From DASZGI01 sp035938995 (lineage in GTDB: Bacteria; Actinomycetota; Actinomycetes; Streptomycetales; Catenulisporaceae), in the NCBI RefSeq assembly GCF_035938995.1, contig NZ_DASZGI010000064.1, positions 1 through 22,994 of the forward strand: a stretch of DNA of 22,994 nt. The letters are read 5' to 3'. The translations under genes and the position numbers were made by a program. Below the pieces are notes generated by a model. That model made no database searches. It worked only from the letters and a program-made list of their open reading frames with translations, and had not been told where the DNA came from. Shown here in pieces: positions 6,835 through 13,901 of the stretch (positions are counted from its first letter, which is position 1; every line of letters begins with the position of its first letter).

Positions 6835-7284
6835 GTGAGCAGCAGTGGCGCGCAGGCCGACCTGACCAGGCAGCTGCGGGCGAAAGGGTACCGACTGACC
6901 CCCGCCCGCCAACTGGTGCTCAGCGCGGTGACCGGCCTGGAGCACGCGACGCCCGACGCGATCTGCGCGGAGGTCCAGCGCACGGCCAGCTCGGTGAACC
7001 TGTCGACGGTGTACCGCACGCTCGAACTGCTGGAAGAGCTCGGCCTGGTGACCCACACCCACCTGGGCCACGGCGCGCCCATCTACCACGCGGCAGCCGA
7101 GAAACAGCACCTGCACCTGGTCTGCCGGGTATGCGGCGAGGTGGAGGAGACGTCCGCGTCCGTCGCCGATCCGCTGGTGGCGCGGCTCAAGCAGGAGCGC
7201 GGGTTCGAGACCGACGTCGCGCACTTCGCCATCTTCGGCCGCTGTGCCCGCTGCGCCGCTACCGACGGCGAACCTGCGCGATGA
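6835..7284 (+). CDS. nur: Fur-family metalloregulator, probably Nur (nickel)
   Basis: A 149-residue Fur-family repressor. A winged helix lies at about 10-85 (YRLTPARQLVLSAV, then SSVNLSTVYRTLELLEELGLV). The dimerisation/metal domain has HLHLVCRVC (Cys97, Cys100) and FGRCARC (Cys137, Cys140) for a structural zinc. It closely resembles Streptomyces Nur. The three His that in Nur form the nickel site correspond to His74, His76 and His130, all present. In the second site, His37, His92 and His94 are present, but the fourth position reads Lys90; this mapping is from memory. GTG 6835 lies 6 bases after TACACT (6823-6828), so it may be leaderless. The stop overlaps the ygfZ start (ATGA), giving a coupled pair. 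Confidence 0.8.
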   Translation: MSSSGAQADLTRQLRAKGYRLTPARQLVLSAVTGLEHATPDAICAEVQRTASSVNLSTVYRTLELLEELGLVTHTHLGHGAPIYHAAAEKQHLHLVCRVCGEVEETSASVADPLVARLKQERGFETDVAHFAIFGRCARCAATDGEPAR

Positions 7285-8366
7285 GCTCAGGGAACAAGCC
7301 CCGCGACATCGGAGTTGCCACGACTATGCGTAGTCCCCTGCTCGATCTGCCGGGCGCCGTCGCCGCCGATCCCCCGGACGAGGAGGTCGCGGCGCACTAC
7401 GGCAACCCGCACACGGAGCAGCGCGCCCTGGCACAGGGGCGCGGATTCGTCGACCTGTCGCACCGTGGCGTCGTCCGCATCGGCGGGAAGGACCGTCTCA
7501 GCTGGCTGCACTCACTGCTCAGCCAGCACCTGATCGAGCTGAAGCCGCACACCGCGACTGAAGCATTGCTGCTCGATCCCCAAGGGCGCATCGAGCACGC
7601 GCTCTACCTCGTCGACGACGGCGAGGCGACTTGGGCGCACGTCGAGCCCGGCGCGGCCGGTCCGCTCGCGGAGTTCCTGAACCGCATGAGGTTCATGCTC
7701 GACGTCGAGCCCGAGGACGTCACCGCGGACTACGCGGTCGTTTATGAAGCCGGCGCCGACACATCCGAATCCGCCTCCGTCGAGTCGCCCGACGGCGCGT
7801 CAGACTCGTCCGCCATCCTCGCTCGCCGCCCCGCTCCCTTCGTCGACTCCGCCCCCGGCCGCGAACTCTTCCTCCCCCGCGCCGGTCTGGCCGATTACGC
7901 CGCCGCCCGCCGTGACCCGGCCGGGATCTGGGCCTACGACGCGCTGCGGATCGCGTCGCACCGCCCGCGCGCGGGGTTCGAGACCGACGCCCGGACCATC
8001 CCGCACGAACTGGGTTGGATCGGCAGCGCGGTCCATCTCGACAAGGGCTGCTACCGCGGCCAGGAGACCGTGGCCCGGGTGGAGAACCTGGGGCATCCGC
8101 CGCGCCGCCTGGTCTTCCTGCACCTCGACGGCACGCCCGAGCACCTGCCCGCGCACGGCGATCCCGTGGAGCACGACGGCCGCCAGGTCGGCACTGTCAC
8201 CTCGAGCGCGCGGCACTACGAACTCGGCCCGATCGCGCTCGCCCTGGTCAAGCGCACGGTACCGGTTGACGCCGTGCTTCAGGCCGGCGGCGTTCCGGCG
8301 GCGCAGGAGGTCATCGTCTCTCCGGACGCGGGTGGCACCGCCCGCGAGCGTTTGCGCGCCCGCTGA
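7281..8366 (+). CDS. ygfZ: Folate-binding Fe-S cluster protein YgfZ
   Basis: A 361-residue protein of the GcvT-like YgfZ family. The diagnostic K-G-C-Y-x-G-Q-E motif is at 255-262 (KGCYRGQE). The N-terminal part reads FVDLSHRGVVRIGGKDRLSWLHSLLSQ, typical of the folate-binding fold. YgfZ supports assembly or repair of certain Fe-S enzymes in a tetrahydrofolate-dependent way. ATG 7281 overlaps the Fur-family stop; ATG 7326 is an alternative closer to the usual family start. A Ser/Asp-rich, low-complexity insert lies at about 157-178. Translational coupling to a Fur-type metal regulator may place it under metal-dependent expression. Confidence 0.92.
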   Translation: MSSGNKPRDIGVATTMRSPLLDLPGAVAADPPDEEVAAHYGNPHTEQRALAQGRGFVDLSHRGVVRIGGKDRLSWLHSLLSQHLIELKPHTATEALLLDPQGRIEHALYLVDDGEATWAHVEPGAAGPLAEFLNRMRFMLDVEPEDVTADYAVVYEAGADTSESASVESPDGASDSSAILARRPAPFVDSAPGRELFLPRAGLADYAAARRDPAGIWAYDALRIASHRPRAGFETDARTIPHELGWIGSAVHLDKGCYRGQETVARVENLGHPPRRLVFLHLDGTPEHLPAHGDPVEHDGRQVGTVTSSARHYELGPIALALVKRTVPVDAVLQAGGVPAAQEVIVSPDAGGTARERLRAR

Positions 8367-8537
8367 CGCGCGATTCCGCACCGCGTTCGCCGCGCCACCC
8401 CCTCGGCAGTACCCGAAGGGCGGCTCAACGCTCGATGATGCTCATCCAACTGGGTGACACTTGCACCGAACCCGGCGATCAGGACATCCCGCATGCAACG
8501 ATGCACAGAGCCCGGCGGCCATGCCGGGCCCGAGACC

Positions 8538-8557
8538 CGGGGGAGCGACCTCCCCCG
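8538..8557 (+). promoter_or_regulatory. Strong hairpin just upstream of rsiG
   Basis: A perfect 8-bp stem, CGGGGGAG/CTCCCCCG, with a CGAC loop lies 20 bases before the rsiG ATG. Its C-rich arm could instead pair with the G-run at 8569-8573 that serves as the rsiG ribosome-binding site, so a switch on translation is possible. It also could be the ygfZ terminator, though it lies 170 bases past that stop. Confidence 0.4.
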
Positions 8558-8577
8558 AAGCTCCGTGTGGGGGTTCG

Positions 8578-9141
8578 ATGACCGAACCGAGACGCCGCGA
8601 GCAGACACCCGGGAGTTCGCGCCGGCTCGACCGGGTTCTGGCGGCCGGATTCACCTCCGGCCTCGGCACACTGCCGCTCGCCGAACTGCGCGGGCGGCGG
8701 GCCGACGCGCTGGCGGAGGAGGGCGACCTGTCCTACCTGCGCCGCGTGCTGCACGGGCGGATCGACATAATCGCCGCCGAATCCGCCCGCCGCACCGACG
8801 CCGACGCCGGCCCGCTGGTCAACCGCCTCACCGAGATCCTGGCCGACGCGCCGCCCGCCCGGACCGCCTCCGCCCGCCATGTCGCGCTCGCCCGCACCGC
8901 GCCGCCCGGCGAATACCGGGTCGCGTTGGAGGCGAGGCTGCGCGAGCTGGCGGTGCCGGACCTGGGCGACTGCCCCGAAATGACCCTGCGGTCGGCCGCC
9001 GCGGCGCTCGCCGACTACGAGCGCGAGGTGTCCGATTTGCGGCACAAAGTCCAGCGCGCCGCCGACGAGTGTGCCACCGAGCTCGCCCGCCGATACCGTG
9101 TGGGCGAGGCGGCCGTCGACGACCTGCTCGTCGGGGAATAA
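8578..9141 (+). CDS. rsiG: RsiG-type anti-sigma factor (c-di-GMP-dependent partner of WhiG)
   Basis: A 187-residue helical protein. Streptomyces RsiG holds the sporulation sigma factor WhiG when loaded with two c-di-GMP molecules, gripped by paired E-x3-S-x2-R-x3-Q-x3-D motifs on an antiparallel coiled coil. The second motif is perfect here: Glu148, Ser152, Arg155, Gln159, Asp163. The first is Glu48, Ser52, Arg55, His59, Asp63, so Gln is replaced by His. Flanking phrases (LAELRGRRADALAEEGDLSYLRR; ELARRYRVGEAAVDDLL) also fit the family. ATG 8578 follows GGGGG by four bases; upstream in-frame ATGs would add an Arg/Pro-rich stretch unlike the family. No whiG gene lies in the window. An asparaginase gene follows after 44 bases. 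Confidence 0.85.
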   Translation: MTEPRRREQTPGSSRRLDRVLAAGFTSGLGTLPLAELRGRRADALAEEGDLSYLRRVLHGRIDIIAAESARRTDADAGPLVNRLTEILADAPPARTASARHVALARTAPPGEYRVALEARLRELAVPDLGDCPEMTLRSAAAALADYEREVSDLRHKVQRAADECATELARRYRVGEAAVDDLLVGE

Positions 9142-9185
9142 GGGACCGGCCGCCTCGTCGTACGAGAGCGGAGAATCGGCGCCCC

Positions 9186-10178
9186 ATGTCCATCGCGAAC
9201 ACCCCTGCCCGCGTGCCCGTCGGCGCGCGCCCTGCCGCCGACGAGGTCCTGGCCGAGATAGTCCGGTCCGGCTTCGTGGAGGGAGTCCATCGGGGCACGC
9301 TGGTCCTGCTCGGTGCGGACGGTTCGGTCCGCCTCGCGCTCGGCGACGTCAACGCACCGCTGCTGCCGCGCTCCTCCAACAAGCCGATGCAGGCGGCCGG
9401 CATGCTCGACGCGGGCCTCGAGGTCACCCGCGAACAGCTCGCCCTGGCCGCCGCCAGCCACGCCGGCGAGCCGTTCCACATCGACACGGCCCGCAAGATG
9501 CTGGCCGCCGCCGGGCTCGACGAGACGGCGCTGCGCAACACACCCGGGCTGCCGCTCGACGACCCGTCGCGGCTCGCCTACGAGATGCGAGGCGGCAAGC
9601 CGCAGGCCATCTTGGCCAACTGCTCCGGAAAGCACGCGGCGATGCTCGCCACCTGCGTGCGCAACGGCTGGGACATCGAGAACTACCTCGACCCCGGGCA
9701 CCCGGTCCAGCTGTCGATACGTGCCGCGATCGAGCGCCTGGCCGACGAGGAGATCGCCTACGACGCGATCGACGGATGCGGGGCTCCGCTGCTCGGAATC
9801 TCCCTGGTCGGCCTCGCCCGGGCGTTCCGCGCGTGCGTCACCGCCGAGCCCGGTACCAACCCCCGCCGCGTCGCCGACGCGATGCGCGCCCACCCCGAGT
9901 ACGTCGCCGGAAACAGGCGGTTCGACACCAAGGTCATGCGGGCGGTCGCCGGACTGATCGCGAAGACCGGCGCCGAAGCGGTCCACGCGGCCGCGCTTCC
10001 CGACGGACGCGCCGTCGCCTTCAAGATCTCCGACGGCTCGACCCGCGCCAAGCCGGTCGTCCTCGCGGAAGCGCTGCGCCGCCTCGGCGTTCGTTCGGAA
10101 GCCCTCGACCGGCTCGGCACCGTCCCCGTCCTCGGCGGCGGTGAGGTCGTCGGCGCCGTCCGGATCGCCGACTGGTAG
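9186..10178 (+). CDS. L-asparaginase, Rhizobium etli type (PF06089)
   Basis: A 330-residue enzyme of the thermolabile asparaginase family, unrelated to the classical AnsA/AnsB fold. It should hydrolyse L-asparagine to aspartate and ammonia in the cytoplasm. Residues matching the described Ser-Lys tandem active site and metal-binding pair are visible: SSNK with Lys66, Ser91 in ASHAGEPFH, Cys146 and Lys149 in NCSGKHAAM, and Cys198 in DGCGAP. No signal peptide is present. ATG 9186 follows GGAG at a slightly long spacing of about 12 bases. Length is typical. The neighbouring rsiG gene is not obviously related in function. Confidence 0.92.
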   Translation: MSIANTPARVPVGARPAADEVLAEIVRSGFVEGVHRGTLVLLGADGSVRLALGDVNAPLLPRSSNKPMQAAGMLDAGLEVTREQLALAAASHAGEPFHIDTARKMLAAAGLDETALRNTPGLPLDDPSRLAYEMRGGKPQAILANCSGKHAAMLATCVRNGWDIENYLDPGHPVQLSIRAAIERLADEEIAYDAIDGCGAPLLGISLVGLARAFRACVTAEPGTNPRRVADAMRAHPEYVAGNRRFDTKVMRAVAGLIAKTGAEAVHAAALPDGRAVAFKISDGSTRAKPVVLAEALRRLGVRSEALDRLGTVPVLGGGEVVGAVRIADW

Positions 10179-10182
10179 GCAC

Positions 10183-10258
10183 CCTCGCCGCCCCACGACT
10201 TAAGACGACCGGCCATCTTCCCTCGCCGTCCCACGACTTCAGACGACCGGTCAGCTTC
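10183..10258. repeat. Two tandem 38-bp direct repeats
   Basis: Positions 10183-10220 and 10221-10258 are head-to-tail copies differing at 4 of 38 positions. Each starts with CCTCGCCG, contains CCACGACTT, and includes ACGACCGG, which is also the left half of the palindromes downstream. Confidence 0.8.
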
Positions 10259-10327
10259 GCCAGTCGCGCCAGTCGCCCAGCGGTCCGGTTGGCCACCCTC
10301 ATTCCTCGACGCTCGCCCACCGTTAAA

Positions 10328-10452
10328 ACGACCAGTCGTCTCGCCATCCTCATCTATCGCAGCTAAGACGACCGGTCGTCATCCCTCCAGCGTTCGGCCG
10401 TTCACCAGCGATCAGCTCAGTCACCGGTATCAGATTCAAAACGACCGGTCGT
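10328..10452. repeat. Three dispersed ACGACCGGTCGT palindromes (operator-like)
   Basis: ACGACCGGTCGT occurs exactly at 10368-10379 and 10441-10452, and with one central change (ACGACCAGTCGT) at 10328-10339. Each has A-rich sequence on its left and TC/TT on its right. Together with degenerate copies at 10205 and 10243 there are five in 250 bases. Twelve-base perfect palindromes like these are typical operators of TetR-type dimers. No repressor that must bind them can be named. Confidence 0.6.
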
Positions 10453-10527
10453 CTTGCCATCGCCACCCAGCCGTCGTCCTGTTGGCCGCCGCCTGTCACA
10501 ACTCGGTATTGGCTGCTTCCCTATTGC

Positions 10528-10543
10528 GCAAAGAAATCTTTGC
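10528..10543. promoter_or_regulatory. Inverted repeat before the ArsR-like gene (probable autoregulatory operator)
   Basis: GCAAAGA-AA-TCTTTGC is a perfect 7+2+7 inverted repeat, AT-rich in a GC-rich background, ending 28 bases before the ATG of the winged-helix regulator. Placement and symmetry fit the binding site of a dimeric ArsR-like protein. Confidence 0.6.
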
Positions 10544-10571
10544 AGAATTCCCTTTGCGATACGGTGGGAAG

Positions 10572-11240
10572 ATGAGCGACCAGTCGCCGCCCCGCGCCCG
10601 CGGGGGCACCGGGCTGCCGAGCCCCGCGCCCGGCTGGGTCGATCCCTGCCACGACGTGGTGCTCACGCCCGAACGGCTGCGCGGGCTCGTCCACCCGGTG
10701 CGCATTAGGCTGCTGCGCCTGCTTCAGGTCGACGGGCCGGCGACCGCCACCGGGCTGGCCCATCGGATCGGCGAGTCCAGCGGCGTGACCAGCTATCACC
10801 TGCGGGTGCTTGCCGAGCACGGGTTCATCGTCGAGGACACCGCGCGCGGCAACGGCCGGGACCGATGGTGGCGGGCGCTGCACCATGCGACCGAATTCAC
10901 GTTCCGGGTGCCCGGCGAGTTCGATCCAAGCGACACCGAGACGGTCGAACTCGCCGAACAGTACCTGCACATTGCCGTCGAGGGCTACTACCAGCGGATG
11001 CTCGGGTACGTAGATGGGCTCGCAGCCGCACGCGAGGAGTCGCCGTCGCGGCCCTGGCAGTTCAGCGACTGGGCGCTGCGGCTCAGCGAGGGCGAAGCAC
11101 GCGCGCTCGCCGAGGAGATCAACGCGCTCGCCGCCCGGTACCGCCGCGAACCGGGAGACCCCGATCCGCAGCCAGGAACCGTCCGCGCCGTGCTCCAGTT
11201 CCAGCTCCTGCCCGACGAGATCGCGGAACCGAGCTCGTGA
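10572..11240 (+). CDS. ArsR-like winged-helix regulator (HTH_20 type)
   Basis: A 222-residue regulator with a winged helix at about 36-100: LVHPVRIRLLRLLQVDGPATATGLAHRI, then SGVTSYHLRVLAEHGFIVED and the wing RGNGRDRWWRAL. The C-terminal half is helical and ends in a domain common in regulators paired with MFS exporters. No metal-binding cysteines of ArsR/SmtB type are seen, so it probably senses an organic ligand. The stop overlaps the GTG start of the MFS gene (GTGA at 11237), so the two are coupled. A perfect inverted repeat at 10528-10543 is the likely operator. ATG 10572 follows a GGGAAG placed unusually close to the start. Confidence 0.85.
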   Translation: MSDQSPPRARGGTGLPSPAPGWVDPCHDVVLTPERLRGLVHPVRIRLLRLLQVDGPATATGLAHRIGESSGVTSYHLRVLAEHGFIVEDTARGNGRDRWWRALHHATEFTFRVPGEFDPSDTETVELAEQYLHIAVEGYYQRMLGYVDGLAAAREESPSRPWQFSDWALRLSEGEARALAEEINALAARYRREPGDPDPQPGTVRAVLQFQLLPDEIAEPSS

Positions 11241-12745
11241 CCGGGATCGAGCAAGAGAAGGCCGCCGCGTGGATCCCGCCCGCCCGCTCCCACGCCCACG
11301 ACGCCGTACCTGCTGACTCACACTCGACCGCGTCAAGCTCAGTCGGCTCAAGCTCGGGCGCCTCAAGCTCGGGCGCCTCGAGCTCGGTCAGCTCGAACTC
11401 GACCGCCTTAAGGTCAGTCGACTCGCACTCGGGCGCCGTATTCGCTGTCGCCTCAAGCTCGGTCGACCTCGCCGCCGCGCGCGCGGGCACGGCTGCTCCG
11501 GTCGTCGCCTTCGCCCGTCGCCCCCTCGCCGCCCTGCTCTCCGCGTCCCTCATCTCGCTGCTGGGCACGGCCATGTCGCAACTGGCCATCCCCTGGATGG
11601 TGTTGACGACCACCGGAAGCGCGGCGCGGACCGGGACGGTGGCCTTCGCCGAGACGGCGCCATACGTCGCTCTGCAAGCGCTGGCCGGACCGCTGGTCGA
11701 CCGCCTCGGCGCACGCCGGGCCTGCATCGCCGGAAACGCCGCCGCCGCACCTGTCGTCTGCGCGATCCCGGCGCTCTACGCCGCCGGCTTGCTGCCGCTG
11801 GGCGCCTTAGCGGCCCTTGTTGGCGTCGCCGGTGCTGTACGCGGGCTGGCCGACTGCGCGGCCAACGTGCTTGTGCCCGGTGCTGCGAAGGTAGGCGGCG
11901 TCCCGCTCGAACGCGCCGCCGGGCTGTCAACCGGCGCGGGCCGCGCTGGCCTGGTCCTCGGCGCCCCACTCGCAGGCATCCTCATCACGGCTGCCGGAGC
12001 CCCGGTCGTCGTGCTCGCCGACGGGATTACCTTCGCCGTGGCGGCGCTGCTGATCGCCGCCCTCCTGCCCACCGAGATCGCCGCGCCCGCGACGGCGCCG
12101 AGCGACCGTGGATACCTCGGCCAGCTCGGCGAAGGACTGCGGTTCATCCGCACTGACCGGCTGTTGGTCGGCATCATCGCCATGGTCGCCGTCGCCAATC
12201 TGTTGGACCAAGGGCTCAGCGCGGTGCTGCTGCCCGTCTGGGTCCGCTCGCATCTGCACAGCCCCTCCTCCCTCGGACTGATCGCCGGTGCCATGGAGAT
12301 CGGCGCGCTGATCGGCAACATCGCAGGCGCCTGGCTCGGCCCTCGCCTGCCCCGCCGTGCCACGTACTCGGTCGGCTGGCTGTTGAGCGGCGCGCCGCGG
12401 TTCGCGGTCCTCGTGCTGGCCGGGACGCTCTCGCCGATCCTGGCCGTCTTCGCCTTCGTCGGGCTCTCGGGCGGCGCGATCAATCCGATCATCGGCGCGC
12501 TGTCGTACGAGCGCGTCCCGCCGCACCTCCACGCACGCGTGCTCGGGACGATCAAGGCCAGCGCGTGGATCGGCATCCCGTTCGGCTCGCTGATCGCGGG
12601 AGCGCTCACGGAAACGGTCGGGCTCCGGGCGACCCTCATCGCGGCCGGCGCCACCTACTTCGCCACGACCCTCGCGCCGTTCGTGTCCCCGACCTGGCAC
12701 GGGATGGACCATCGGCCCCCGCCTGCACCACCTGGTCCGGTGTAG
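11237..12745 (+). CDS. MFS transporter with Ser-rich pentapeptide-repeat N-terminus
   Basis: A 502-residue major facilitator superfamily protein, probably a drug or metabolite exporter. The transporter core (about 93-490) has about twelve hydrophobic segments. The first reads AALLSASLISLLGTAMSQLAIPWMVL, and the loop after segment 2 has GPLVDRLGARRACIAGN, a variant of the MFS loop motif. Residues 28-77, before the first helix, are ten pentapeptides, mostly SSSxx, encoded by ten 15-bp DNA repeats; this extension is unusual for the family. GTG 11237 overlaps the regulator stop. A start after the repeats is possible, but none has a convincing Shine-Dalgarno. The coupled ArsR-like gene probably represses the pair until the exported compound appears. 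Confidence 0.88.
   Translation: MTGIEQEKAAAWIPPARSHAHDAVPADSHSTASSSVGSSSGASSSGASSSVSSNSTALRSVDSHSGAVFAVASSSVDLAAARAGTAAPVVAFARRPLAALLSASLISLLGTAMSQLAIPWMVLTTTGSAARTGTVAFAETAPYVALQALAGPLVDRLGARRACIAGNAAAAPVVCAIPALYAAGLLPLGALAALVGVAGAVRGLADCAANVLVPGAAKVGGVPLERAAGLSTGAGRAGLVLGAPLAGILITAAGAPVVVLADGITFAVAALLIAALLPTEIAAPATAPSDRGYLGQLGEGLRFIRTDRLLVGIIAMVAVANLLDQGLSAVLLPVWVRSHLHSPSSLGLIAGAMEIGALIGNIAGAWLGPRLPRRATYSVGWLLSGAPRFAVLVLAGTLSPILAVFAFVGLSGGAINPIIGALSYERVPPHLHARVLGTIKASAWIGIPFGSLIAGALTETVGLRATLIAAGATYFATTLAPFVSPTWHGMDHRPPPAPPGPV
11317..11466 (+). repeat. Ten 15-bp tandem repeats inside the MFS gene
   Basis: Ten in-frame 15-bp units, consensus CTCAAGCTCGGGCGC, run without interruption. Units at 11347-11361 and 11362-11376 are identical; the others differ by several bases. 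Because the unit is a multiple of three, gain or loss of a unit would alter length but not frame. Confidence 0.8.
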
Positions 12746-12752
12746 TGCAGGC
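12721..12752 (+). terminator. Terminator-like hairpin at the end of the MFS gene
   Basis: GCCTGCAC (12721-12728) pairs with GTGCAGGC (12745-12752), and CACC (12729-12732) pairs with GGTG (12739-12742), leaving a 2-base TA bulge and a 6-base loop. The stem overlaps the stop codon. No U-tract follows, which is common for actinomycete terminators. Confidence 0.6.
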
Positions 12753-12783
12753 AATCGGGCCCTTCAGCAACCCGGAGAGCGTG

Positions 12784-12789
12784 TAATCT
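12784..12789 (+). promoter_or_regulatory. Possible -10 element (TAATCT) for the methyltransferase leader
   Basis: TAATCT directly preceded by TG lies just after the MFS terminator hairpin and about 45 bases before the upstream ORF. No good -35 is visible. Confidence 0.35.
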
Positions 12790-12826
12790 TGGTCTGCCGT
12801 TACATCAGGCATCGGAGTCGACTTGA

Positions 12827-12938
12827 AGGAGGTGAGCCCCATTTCCGCTCGTTCAGGCAGGGTGCTCTCCTCCTGCGGCTGCGTGGTCCGCCAGCAGTAG
12901 GCGGATCGGGAGAGCGCCCGTCGGGATCCCGAAAGGCG
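12827..12938 (+). promoter_or_regulatory. Structured leader of the methyltransferase gene with alternative pairings
   Basis: Segment 1, AGGAGGTGAGC (12827-12837, containing a Shine-Dalgarno), can pair at 10 of 11 positions with segment 2, GCTCTCCTCCT (12864-12874). Segment 2 can instead pair with segment 3, GGAGAGC (12909-12915), enclosing an 8-bp stem GGTCCGCC/GGCGGATC (one G-U pair). Finally, CGCC (12915-12918) pairs with GGCG (12935-12938) around the perfect palindrome TCGGGATCCCGA (12921-12932), which would bury the AAAGG in front of the methyltransferase ATG at 12942. The pairings compete, as in translation attenuators. Seen by eye, without energy calculation. Confidence 0.5.
12832..12900 (+). 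CDS. Upstream ORF in the methyltransferase leader (22 residues)
   Basis: GTG 12832 opens a 22-codon frame, MSPISARSGRVLSSCGCVVR followed by two Gln and TAG. TTG 12823 or GTG 12832 are the candidate starts; GTG overlaps the strong AAGGAGG, so TTG 12823 or a less usual spacing may apply. The ORF spans the segment-2 strand of the leader fold and ends inside the next stem, exactly where a stalled ribosome would change pairing. It could be an attenuator leader peptide like those of antibiotic-inducible genes. Translation is not proven. Confidence 0.4.
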   Translation: MSPISARSGRVLSSCGCVVRQQ

Positions 12939-12941
12939 TTC

Positions 12942-13745
12942 ATGTCCACTGCAACATCCCCAGACGCTTCGTCAGACTTCTACTCCGCTCTCGTCACCGC
13001 GCTACGCGCAGCCGGCTGTGTCTTCGCCGAAGACGAGGCGAGCCTCCTCATGGCGGCCGCGGAGACCCCCGCCGACCTGGCCGCCATGGTCGACCGACGC
13101 ATCGCGGGCCTGCCCCTCGAGCACGTCGTCGGGTGGGCCGAGTTTTGCGGCCTGCGCATCGCCGTCGAACCCGGCGTATTCGTACCCCGACGCCGAACCG
13201 AATTCCTTGCCCGCCAAGCCATCGCCCTCGCCCGCCCCAGCAGGGTCGTCGTCGACCTTTGCTGCGGCTCAGGAGCCGTCGGCGCGGTGCTCGCGTCGAC
13301 CGTGGCAGGGATCGAACTTCACGCCGCCGACATCGATCCGGCCGCAGTCCGGTGCGCGCGGCGCAATCTGGCCGACGTCGGCCGCGTGTATGAGGGCGAC
13401 CTGTTCGCGCCCCTGCCTGACGATCTACGCGGACGTGTCGACGTCCTCGTCGCCAATGCGCCTTACGTACCCACTGGCCAAGTAGCCCTGCTCCCGCCCG
13501 AGGCCCGCATCCACGAACCGCGCGTGGCTCTCGACGGTGGCATGGACGGTCTCGACACCCTGCGCCGGGTCGCCGCATCAGCTCCCGCCTGGCTCGCACC
13601 GGGAGGCCACCTGCTCGTGGAGTCGAGCGAGCAACAGGCGCCGGACATCGCGGCAGTGATGACTCGTGGTGGCCTGAGTGCGAACCTGGCCAGTTGCGAC
13701 GAACTGGGAGCCACGGTTGTCATCGGCGCGAAGCCCGAGGCGTGA
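12942..13745 (+). CDS. PrmC/HemK-like protein N5-glutamine methyltransferase (uncertain substrate)
   Basis: A 267-residue SAM-dependent methyltransferase. The N-terminal helical part is followed by EHVVGWAEFCGLRIAVEPGVFVPRRRTEFLA, the SAM-binding VDLCCGSGAVG (104-114), the acidic strand AADIDPAA, and the catalytic motif NAPY (172-175) in place of the usual NPPY of PrmC. NAPY is typical of a PrmC-related actinobacterial group whose substrate is not known; true PrmC methylates the Gln of release factors. ATG 12942 is chosen by homology, with GAAAGG 5 to 10 bases upstream. It sits behind a structured leader with a small ORF and follows an MFS exporter gene, which suggests an inducible response to a toxic compound. 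Confidence 0.85.
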   Translation: MSTATSPDASSDFYSALVTALRAAGCVFAEDEASLLMAAAETPADLAAMVDRRIAGLPLEHVVGWAEFCGLRIAVEPGVFVPRRRTEFLARQAIALARPSRVVVDLCCGSGAVGAVLASTVAGIELHAADIDPAAVRCARRNLADVGRVYEGDLFAPLPDDLRGRVDVLVANAPYVPTGQVALLPPEARIHEPRVALDGGMDGLDTLRRVAASAPAWLAPGGHLLVESSEQQAPDIAAVMTRGGLSANLASCDELGATVVIGAKPEA

Positions 13746-13866
13746 CTTCAGGATGACCTCGGCGCACTCGGTGATGTGCAGAGCGTCTGCCGCTCGGGCT
13801 GCGTTCCACACGGCGCGCCCGAGAGTCGGGCGGACTCCCGGCGAAATCGGCGCGCTCTCTCCAGGC

Positions 13867-13897
13867 TTGACGCCCAAGCCTATGAGTGGTTTATTAC
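13867..13897 (+). promoter_or_regulatory. Promoter of the TetR gene
   Basis: TTGACG (13867-13872) is a good -35. An AT-rich stretch around TTATTA/TATTAC (13891-13897) is the likely -10, with 18-19 bases between them. The operator-like palindrome at 13883-13900 overlaps spacer and -10. Confidence 0.45.
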
Positions 13898-13900
13898 TCA
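13883..13900. promoter_or_regulatory. TetR operator copy 1
   Basis: TGAGTGGTTTATTACTCA is an 18-bp near-palindrome (TGAGT/ACTCA arms) lying over the tetR promoter and ending just before its ATG. A closely similar site lies in front of the oxidoreductase gene at 14610-14627. Confidence 0.65.
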
Positions 13901-13901
13901 C

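Noticed and set aside
9015..10196. 393-codon minus-strand frame over the asparaginase gene
   Set aside because: The plus strand has clear active-site motifs; the minus frame has none.
13727..13735. TTGTCATC as a further RheA site
   Set aside because: Only a half-site, inside the methyltransferase coding region, without a second arm at five bases.
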